The position numbers and the translations under genes are program-made. Positions 56,901-64,000 of a stretch of DNA of 64,000 bases are shown here, in pieces (the first letter of the stretch is position 1; each line of letters begins with the position of its first letter). This stretch comes from Mayamaea pseudoterrestris (lineage: Eukaryota; Bacillariophyta; Bacillariophyceae; Sellaphorales; Sellaphoraceae), in assembly GCA_027923505.1 (NCBI GenBank), contig BROI01000007.1, positions 310,001-374,000 on the forward strand. The letters are read 5' to 3'. Under the pieces are notes generated by a model. It was given only the letters and a program-made list of their open reading frames with translations, had not been told where the DNA came from and searched no databases.

Positions 56901-59900
56901 CGTTACATTCAAACCCTCCTACAGCAGGCCCTGCAGGTGCCCAAATTACACCAGAATGGTGCCAACATCATTGTTCAAGCTGCGCTACAAGATGGTAAGC
57001 TTGGCTGGTGTCTCAGGGGATGGCAATGTATTTGGTGACAACTTGTCACCAGTCTCAGCCCGCAGATGCCATGACATTCAAACACACCTACAGCAGGCCC
57101 TGTAGGTGCCCAAATTACACCAGAATGGTGCCAACATCATTATTCAGGCTGCGCTACAAGATGGTAGGCTTGGCTGGTGTCTCAGGGGATGGCAATGTAT
57201 TTGGTGACAACTTGTCACCAGTCTCAGCCCGCAGGTGCCGTGACATTCAGACGCCCCTCTAGCAAGCCCGGTAGGTGCCCAAAATACACCAGAATGGTGC
57301 CAACATCATTGTTTAAGCGGCGCTACAAGATGGTAGGCTTGGCTGGTGTCTCAGGGGATGGCAATGTATTTGGTGACAACTTGTCACCAGTCTCAGCCTG
57401 CAGATGCCGTGACATTCAAACGCCCCAACAGCAAGCCCGGTAGGTGCCCAAATTACACCAGAATGGTGCCAACATCATTGTTCAAGCTGCGCTACAAGAT
57501 GGTAGGCTTGGCTGGTGTCTCAGGGGATGGCAATGTATTTGGTGACAACTTGTCACCAGTCTCAGCTTACAGATGCCGTGACATTCAAACGCCCCTACAT
57601 CAGGCCCTGAAGGTGCATAAATTACACCAGAATGGTGCCAACATCATTATTCAGGCTGCGCTACAAGATGGTAGGCTTGGCTGGTGTCTCAGGGGATGGC
57701 AATGTATTTGGTGACAACTTGTCACCAGTCTCAGCCTGCAGATGCCGTGACATTCAAACGCCCCTACAGCAAGCCCGGTAGGTGCCCAAATTACACCAGA
57801 ATGGTGCCAACATCATTGTTCAAGCTGCGCTACAAGATGGTAGGCTTGGCTGGTGTCTCAGGGGATGGCAATGTATTTGGTGACAACTTGTCACCAGTCT
57901 CAGCCTGCAGATGCCGTGACATTCAAACGCCCCTACAGCAGGCCCTGCAGGTGCCCAAAATACACCAGAATGGTGCCAACATCATTATTCAGGCTGCGCT
58001 ACAAGATGGTAGGCTTGGCTGGTGTCTCAGGGGATGGCAATGTATTTGGTGACAACTTGTCACCAGTCTCAGCCCACAGATGCCGTGACATTCAAACGCC
58101 CCTACAGCAAGCCCTGTAGGTGCCCAAATTACACCAGAATGGTGCCAACATCATTATTCAGGCTGCGCTACAAGATGGTAGGCTTGGCTGGTGTCTCAGG
58201 GGATGGCAATGCATTTGGTGACAACTTGTCACCAGTCTCAGCCCGCAGATGCCGTTACATTCAAACCCCCCTACAGCAGACCCTGCAGGTGCCCAAATTA
58301 CACCAGAATGGTGCCAACATCATTGTTCAAGCTGCGCTACAAGATGGTAAGCTTGGCTGGTGTCGCAGTGGATGACAATGTATTTGGTGACAACTTGTCA
58401 CCAGTCTCAGCCCGCAGGTGCCATGACATTCAGACACACCTACAGCAGGCTCTGTAGGTGCCCATAATACACCCAAACGATGCCAACATCATTTTTGAGG
58501 CTGCTCTACAAGATGGTAAGCTTGGCTGGTGTTTCAGGAGATGGCAATGCATTTGGTGATAACTTGTCACCAGCCTCGGCCCGCAGATGCCGTTACATTC
58601 AAACCCCCCTACAGCAGGCCCTGCAGGTGCCCAAATTACACTAAATTGGTGCCACCATCATTGTTTAAGCGGCGCTACAAGATGGTAGGCTTGGCTGGTG
58701 TCTCAGGGGATGGCAATGTATTTGGTGACAACTTGTCACCAGTCTCAGCCTGCAGATGCCGTGACATTCAAACGCCCCTACAGCAAGCCCGGTAGGTGCC
58801 CAAATTACACCTGAACGGTGCCAACATCATTATTCAAGATGCGCTACAAGATGGTAAGCTTGGCTGGTATCTCAGGGGATGGCAATGCATTTGGTGACAA
58901 CTTGTCACCAGTCTCAGCCCACAGATGCCGTGACATACAAACGCCCCTACAGCTAGCCCTGTAGGTGCCCAAAATACACCAGAATGGTGCCAACGTCATT
59001 TTTCAAGCTGCGCTACAAGATGGTAGGCTTGGCTGGTGTCTCAGGAGATGGCAATGTATTTGGTCACAACTTGTCACCAGTCTCAGCCTGCAGATGCCGT
59101 GACATTCCAACGCCCCTACAGCAAGCCCAGTAGGTGCCCAAAATACACCAGAATGGTGCCAACATCATTATTCAAGCTGCGCTACAAGATGGTAGGCTTG
59201 GCTGGTGTCTCAGGGGATGGCAATGTATTTGGTGACAACTTGTCACCAGTCTCAGCCTGCAGATGCCGTGACATTCAAATGCCCCAACAGCAAGCCCGGT
59301 AGGTGCCCATAATACACCAGAATGGTGCCAGCATCAATATTCAGGATGCGCTACAAGATGGTAAGCTTGGCTGGTGTCTCAGGGGATGGCAATGTATTTG
59401 GTGACAACTTGTCACCAGTCTCAGCCCACACTCACCGTGACATTCAAACGCCCCTACAGCATGCCCGGTAGGTGCCCAAAATACACCAGAATGGTGCCAA
59501 CATCATTATTCAAGCTGCGTTACAAGATGGTAGGCTTGGCTGGTGTCCCAGGAGATGGCAATGTATTTGGTGACAACTTGTCACCAGTCTCAGCCTGCAG
59601 ATGCCGTGACATTCAAACGCCCCTACAGCAGGCCCTGCAGGTGCCCAAAATACACCAGAATGGTGCCAACATCATTATTCAGGCTGAGCTACAAGATGGA
59701 AGGCTTGGCTGGTGTCCCAGGGGATGGCAATGCATTTGGTGACAACTTGTCACCAGTCTCAGCCCACAGATGCCGTGACATTTAAATGCCCCTACAGCTA
59801 GCCCTGTAGGTGCCCAAAATACACCAGAATGGTGCCAACATGATTGTTCAAGCTGCGCTACAAGATGGTAGGCTTGGCTGGTGTCTCAAGGGATGGCAAT

Positions 59901-62155
59901 GTATTTGGTGACAACTTGTCACCAGTCTCAGCCCGCAGCTGTTATGACATTCAGACACACCTACAGCAGGCCCTTTAGGTGCCCAAATTACACCAGAATG
60001 GTGCCAACATCATTATTCAGGCTGCGCTACAAGATGGTAAGCTTGGCTGGTGTTTCAGGGGATGACAATGTATTTGGTGACAACTTGTCACCAGCCTCGG
60101 CCCACAGATGCCGTTACATTCAAACCCCCCTACAGCAGGCCCTGCAGGTGCCCAAATTACACTAAATTGGTGCCAACATCATTGTTTAAGCGGCGCTACA
60201 AGATTGTAGGCTAGGCTGGTGTCTCAGGGGATGGCAATGTATTTGGTGACAACTTGTCACCAGTCTCAGCCTGCAGATGCCGTGACATTCAAACGCCCCT
60301 ACAGCAAGCCCGGTAGGTGCCCAAATATCACCTGAACGGTGCCAACATCATTTTTGAGGATGCGCTACAAGATGGTAAGCTTGGCTGGTGTCTCAGGGGA
60401 TGGCAATGTATTTGGTGACAACCTGTCACCAGTCTCAGCCTGCAGATGCCGTGACATTCAAACGCCCCAACAGCAAGCCCGGTAGGTGCCCAAATTACAC
60501 CTGAACGGTGCCAACATCATTGTTCAAGATGCGCTACAAGATGGTAGGCTTGGCTGGTGTCCCAGGAGATGGCAATGTATTTGGTGACAACTTGTCACCA
60601 GTCTCAGCCTGCAGATGCCGTGACATACAAACGCCCCTACAGCAGGCCCTGCAGGTGCCCAATATACACCAGAATGGTGCCAACATCATTATTCAGGCTG
60701 CGCTACAAGATGGAAGGCTTGGCTGGTGTCTCAGGGGATGGCAATGCATTTGGTGACAACTTGTCACCAGTCTCAGCCCACAGATGCCGTGACATTCAAA
60801 TGCCCCTACAGCTAGCCCTGTAGGTGCCCAAAATACACCAGAATGGCGCCAACGTCATTTTGCAGGCTGCGCTACAAGATGGTAGGCTTGGCTGGTGTCT
60901 CAGGGGATGGGCAATGTATTTGGTGACAACTTGTCACAGAGTCTCAGCCTGCAGATGCTGTGACATTCCAACGCCCCTACAGCAAGCCCGGTAGGTGCCC
61001 ATAATACACCAGAATGGTGCCAACATCATTATTCAGGATGCGCTACAAGATGGTAAGCTTGGCTGGTGTCTCAGGGGATGGCAATGTATTTGGTGACAAC
61101 TTGTCACCAGTCTCAGCCTGCAGATGCCGTGACATTCAAACGCCCCTACAGCATGCCCGGTAGGTGCCCAAAATACACCAGAATGGTGCCAACATCATTA
61201 TTCAGGCTGCGCTACAAGATGGTAGGCTTGGCTGGTGTCTCAGGGGATGGCAATGCATTTGGTGACAACTTGTCACCAGTCTCAGCCCGCAGATGCCATG
61301 ACATTCAGTCTTACCTACAGCAGGCCCTTTAGGTGCCCAAATTACACCAGAATGGTGCCAACATCATTATTCAGGCTGCGCTACAAGATGGTAAGCTTCG
61401 CTGGTGTCTCAGGGGATGGCAATGCATTTGGTGACAACTTGTCACCAGTCTCAGCGCGCAGTCGCCGTGACATTCAAACGCCCCTACAGCAAGCCCTGTA
61501 GGTGCCCAAATTACACCAGAATGGTGCCAACATGATTGTTCAAGCTGTGCTACAAGATGGTAGGCTTGGCTGGTGTCTCAGGGGATGGCAATGTATTTGG
61601 TGACAACTTGTCACCAGTCTCAGCCCGCAGCTGTTATGACATTCAGACACACCTACAACAGGCCCTGCAGGTGCCCAAATTACACCAGAATAGTGCCAAC
61701 ATCATTGTTCAAGCTGCGCTACAAGATGGTAGGCTTGGCTGGTGTCTCAGGGGATGGCAATGTATTTGGTGACAACTTGTCACCAGTCTCAGCCCCCAGA
61801 TGTGGTTACATTCAAACCCCCCTAGAGCAGGCCCTCAGGTGCCCAAATTACACTAGAATGGTGCCAACATCATTGTTCAAGCTGCGCTACAAGGTAATAG
61901 GCTTGGCTGGTGTCTCAGGGGATGGCAATGTATTTGGTGACAACTTGTCACCAGTCTCAGCCCGCAGATGCCATGACATTCAGACACACCTACAGCAGGC
62001 CCTGTAGGTGCCCAAATTACACCAGAACGGCGCCAACATCATTTTTGAGGATGCGCTACAAGATGGTAAGCTTGGCTGGTGTCTCAGGGGATGACAATGT
62101 ATTTGGTGACAACTTGTCACCAGTCTCAGCCTGCAGATGCCGTGACATTCAGACC
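53950..62155 (+). repeat. 169-bp satellite, block C, about 48 copies, clean
   Basis: Units carry GGTGTCTCAGGGGATGGCAA, TTTGGTGACAACTTGTCACC, CGCAGATGCCGTGACATTCA and a CTACAGCA[A/G]GCCC segment. Starts such as 57008, 57177 and 57346 are exactly 169 bp apart. Common variants are GCATTTGG for GTATTTGG, GTTACATTCAAACCCCCC for GTGACATTCAAACGCCCC, and CAGACACACCTACAGCAGG. These variants recur in runs. For example, GGTGTCGCAGTGGATGACAA followed by a CACCCAAACGATGCC unit occurs near 55993-56115 and again 2367 bp later. Length is highly regular, unlike block B. All open frames follow the period and are not genes. Confidence 0.95.
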
Positions 62156-62159
62156 CAAT

Positions 62160-62515
62160 TTTTCTTGTTGCGCGCCTGAAATAAGGATGTTTGCCCCATT
62201 CTGGTTTGATCTGGGCATACACATGGCTCAAGGGATGGGCTTTTGAAAGGCATGGCAGCTGCTGTCTGAGACTGGTGACAAGTTATCACCAATTACATCC
62301 CAGTCCCTGAGACACCAGCTAGTAATTTTATCTTGAAGCGCACCTGAAACAAGGATGTGAGCACCATTCTGGTTTGATTAAAGCATACACATGGCTCAAG
62401 GTATGGCCACTTGAAAGGCATGGCAGCTGCTGGCTGCGGCTGGTGACAAGGTGTCACCAATCACGTCGCAGTAAACTAAGGGACCCGCCAGTGAAAAAAA
62501 ACCTTGCAGCGCCCC
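62160..62515 (-). repeat. Two diverged relic units of the 169-bp satellite, reverse orientation
   Basis: GCATACACATGGCTCAAGG occurs at 62215 and (with one change) at 62383, 168 bp apart. Each copy continues with GGCATGGCAGCTGCTG, a GACTGGTGACAAG-type segment and CACCAATTACATC or CACCAATCACGTC, then an AGACACCAGC- or GGACCCGCCAG-like end. The order is that of a reversed satellite unit. They close the right border of block C and mirror the relic at 53546-53700. Confidence 0.75.
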
Positions 62516-62715
62516 TATGAGAGTGGGTTGTTGATAATTTTACTGCATCTGCCATATGCATCTACATTCAATACTAGCTGTCATCCAAAGAGTAGTCAAT
62601 TTAAACACAACAACATCCATAAATCGAGCCCTCGGTCAGAATCAAAATAGTACATAAACTTGATATCTATATTTTAAAGCTTCTTTACAGCATCACAAAG
62701 GTATTTCCACACGCT
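62516..62715. other. 3' flank of the hydrophobic protein gene
   Basis: AT-rich sequence after the relics. No gene is visible. It probably contains the 3' UTR and polyadenylation region of the minus-strand gene at 62716. Confidence 0.4.
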
Positions 62716-63204
62716 TCACTGAAGAAGAACCCTTGAAATATCACGCTGATTCGGCCGGACCAAATCACGCACAAGGAGGAGCGGCACTAGGTATAGAATC
62801 AAGAATGGTTGCGCAAAAAAGCGAAGCGACGGGGGAAGAGTTCCAAGAAAGGCCGTAATTGGATGTCGAATCCAAAGGAGGGCTGATGTGATGGAATGGA
62901 TGACGTCGGCAAAATCTTCAACGACGGCCTTGGCAATGGTAACAATGAACTCGGTCAGGTCAATGCGTCGAACGGGATTGACTGCGGCTTGACGAACATT
63001 GACTTGCTGTCTCGTGCGTGCGACTGAAGATGGTGAGCGCGTATTGATCGTTGACTGCATTGCTGATGATGGGCGGAGCGATTGTGGTGCGGTGTGGTGA
63101 ACCTGCAGTTGCGCCTTCGTCGTAAATGAATTCCACCGTGTGACGGCAAAGCCATCGACGCTGGCAAGCAGAAGCAATATAATGGCGAGTAAGAATCTTG
63201 ACAT
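62716..63204 (-). CDS. Small hydrophobic protein, predicted plastid-targeted, unknown function (paralogue 1)
   Basis: I choose the Met at 63204 (162 residues) because it gives a clear signal peptide: MSRFLLAIILLLLASVDG, cut before Phe19. A Phe at +1 followed by AVTRW and a Ser/Thr-rich, basic stretch is the diatom rule for import into complex plastids. The frame is open 46 codons further upstream. After a low-complexity region (about 30-75) come two amphipathic or hydrophobic helices (about 84-120) and a conserved end: PPSLRFFAQPFL, then ILYLVPLLLVRDLVRPN (125-152). The same end occurs in the next gene, so they are paralogues. No known domain is recognised. A membrane role in the plastid is inferred from targeting and hydrophobicity only. 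Confidence 0.7.
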   Translation of the reverse strand: MSRFLLAIILLLLASVDGFAVTRWNSFTTKAQLQVHHTAPQSLRPSSAMQSTINTRSPSSVARTRQQVNVRQAAVNPVRRIDLTEFIVTIAKAVVEDFADVIHSITSALLWIRHPITAFLGTLPPSLRFFAQPFLILYLVPLLLVRDLVRPNQRDISRVLLQ

Positions 63205-63557
63205 CTTGGAGAGATGAGTGAAGAGCGCTGTTCGAAAGAAGAGCAAGAATTGTGAACCTCGCGAATAATGTTCAAAGAAAGGCAAACTACGAAACCACGA
63301 CTTAAAAATCATCGGCGAAGTCTGCACAAAAGGCGACGTCATTCCAGTTGCGGTGCGAGGTCTGAATGCATTGCGCCATTTTTTTGCTAAGTTAGTATGA
63401 TTACTCTCACTATATTAAGGCATTCCACCAACAAATAATAGGCCTACGGCTAGCAATCCAAATATACAAATTTAGCGACGGATATCAAGCTCAGCTTGTC
63501 CGGCAAAACCGACCACGAAGTTGGCAATGTTCCCGAGCTAACTGCCCTCCATCAAGT
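63205..63557. promoter_or_regulatory. Intergenic, upstream of paralogue 1 and 3' of paralogue 2
   Basis: A CRE-like octamer CGACGTCA (63334-63341; TGACGTCG on the minus strand) lies 130 bp upstream of the start chosen for paralogue 1. It is the same octamer as in the peroxiredoxin/TIM14 promoter. Nothing else is recognised. Confidence 0.35.
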
Positions 63558-64000
63558 CTAGCCCTGAAGCCCCGCTTGCTCCTGCAGTTCCATGGACAGA
63601 AACGAAGATTCTGCAACTGCTTCCCTCATATCGAGCTCGGATATATCTGACTCCAACTCGTTGGCACTGTTTACATGGACCGGCCAATACTGTGTGCTTC
63701 CATCAGCAACTTGCACCGCCCTCTTCCATCCTTCCACAAAGTGATCATGTGAGCGTCGGGCATTGCTTCTATTCGGGCCTGCCAGGTTGCGGAGAATGAG
63801 CAAAGGTGCATAGTAAAGCACCAAGAAGGGTTGCACAAAGTACCGAAGCCATGTTGGCCAAATGTTAAGGACCAAGGCCATGATGGTTCTAATCCAGGCA
63901 CCCGAAAGTGCAACTGCCGACGTGTAAATTGCAGTCGCTGAAATGCCAGTCATGGTCCGTAGAAAACTGCGGGCGGCTGTCAAAGAAAACCCTGTCACAT
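63558..64000 (-). CDS. Small hydrophobic protein, unknown function (paralogue 2, N terminus outside window)
   Basis: The frame is open to the window edge, so the start lies beyond 64000. The visible part has 147 residues. It contains PTWLRYFVQPFLVLYYAPLL followed by ILRNLAGPN. This matches the PPSLRFFAQPFL...RDLVRPN end of the neighbouring gene at about half of the positions. The hydrophobic helices before it also line up (ALSGAWIRTIMALVL against ALLWIRHPITAFL). Unlike paralogue 1 it has an extra C-terminal tail of about 70 residues with a basic patch (NRSNARRSHDHFVEGWKRA) and an acidic end (ESDISELDMREAVAES). Same strand, 353 bp apart: a tandem duplication. Function unknown. Confidence 0.7.
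   Translation of the reverse strand, partial: VTGFSLTAARSFLRTMTGISATAIYTSAVALSGAWIRTIMALVLNIWPTWLRYFVQPFLVLYYAPLLILRNLAGPNRSNARRSHDHFVEGWKRAVQVADGSTQYWPVHVNSANELESDISELDMREAVAESSFLSMELQEQAGLQG

Noticed and set aside
53950-62155. Palindromic repeats at regular spacing that could suggest a CRISPR-like array
   Set aside because: The intervals between palindromes are themselves near-identical repeats, the unit is 169 bp and the host is eukaryotic. This is a satellite.

Overview
The window is nuclear DNA from a eukaryotic alga, most likely a diatom or a close stramenopile. The evidence is a diatom-type Ty1/copia element, one short GT-AG intron, two proteins whose signal peptides run into plastid-transit-like sequence (one with the Phe after the predicted cut that diatoms use), and housekeeping genes of clearly eukaryotic type (kinesin, topoisomerase IB, TIM14, MTHFR). 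No species can be named from the sequence alone.

Layout: 1-2239 is a tandem satellite with a unit near 348 bp. 2240-7126 is a broken reverse-transcriptase element without a visible integrase. 7127-13045 is a clean 169-bp satellite (block A). 13046-21917 is a composite copia element (LTR-gag-LTR-gag-pol-LTR). 21925-22120 is one 169-bp unit in reverse orientation. 22121-24912 is a satellite of about 176 bp built from alternating A/B units. 24913-37270 is a second subfamily of the 169-bp satellite (block B), very rich in small indels. 37271-39700 is low-confidence sequence with a broken JmjC gene. 39761-53121 is a compact island of seven intact host genes: kinesin, GAT-domain protein, peroxiredoxin Q, TIM14-like J-protein, topoisomerase I, MTHFR and an ankyrin protein. 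53950-62155 is a third 169-bp block (block C), edged on both sides by old, diverged units in the opposite orientation. 62716-64000 holds two related genes for small hydrophobic proteins of unknown function.

The host genes serve separate pathways: spindle or organelle transport, vesicle sorting, plastid peroxide detoxification, mitochondrial protein import, DNA supercoil relaxation and one-carbon metabolism. They are packed head-to-head or tail-to-tail with gaps of about 100-500 bp. Two short divergent promoters carry TGACGTC-type bZIP sites.

The most notable signals are non-coding. The 169-bp satellite has a nucleosome-sized unit, a 19-bp odd palindrome in nearly every copy, and an 11-unit higher-order repeat. 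The unrelated 348-bp satellite keeps its own perfect palindromes and shares the core ACAACTTGT. A second signal is technical: between about 18.6 and 39.7 kb small indels become very dense while the flanking sequence is clean. This looks more like unpolished long-read sequence than biology and should temper any pseudogene call there.
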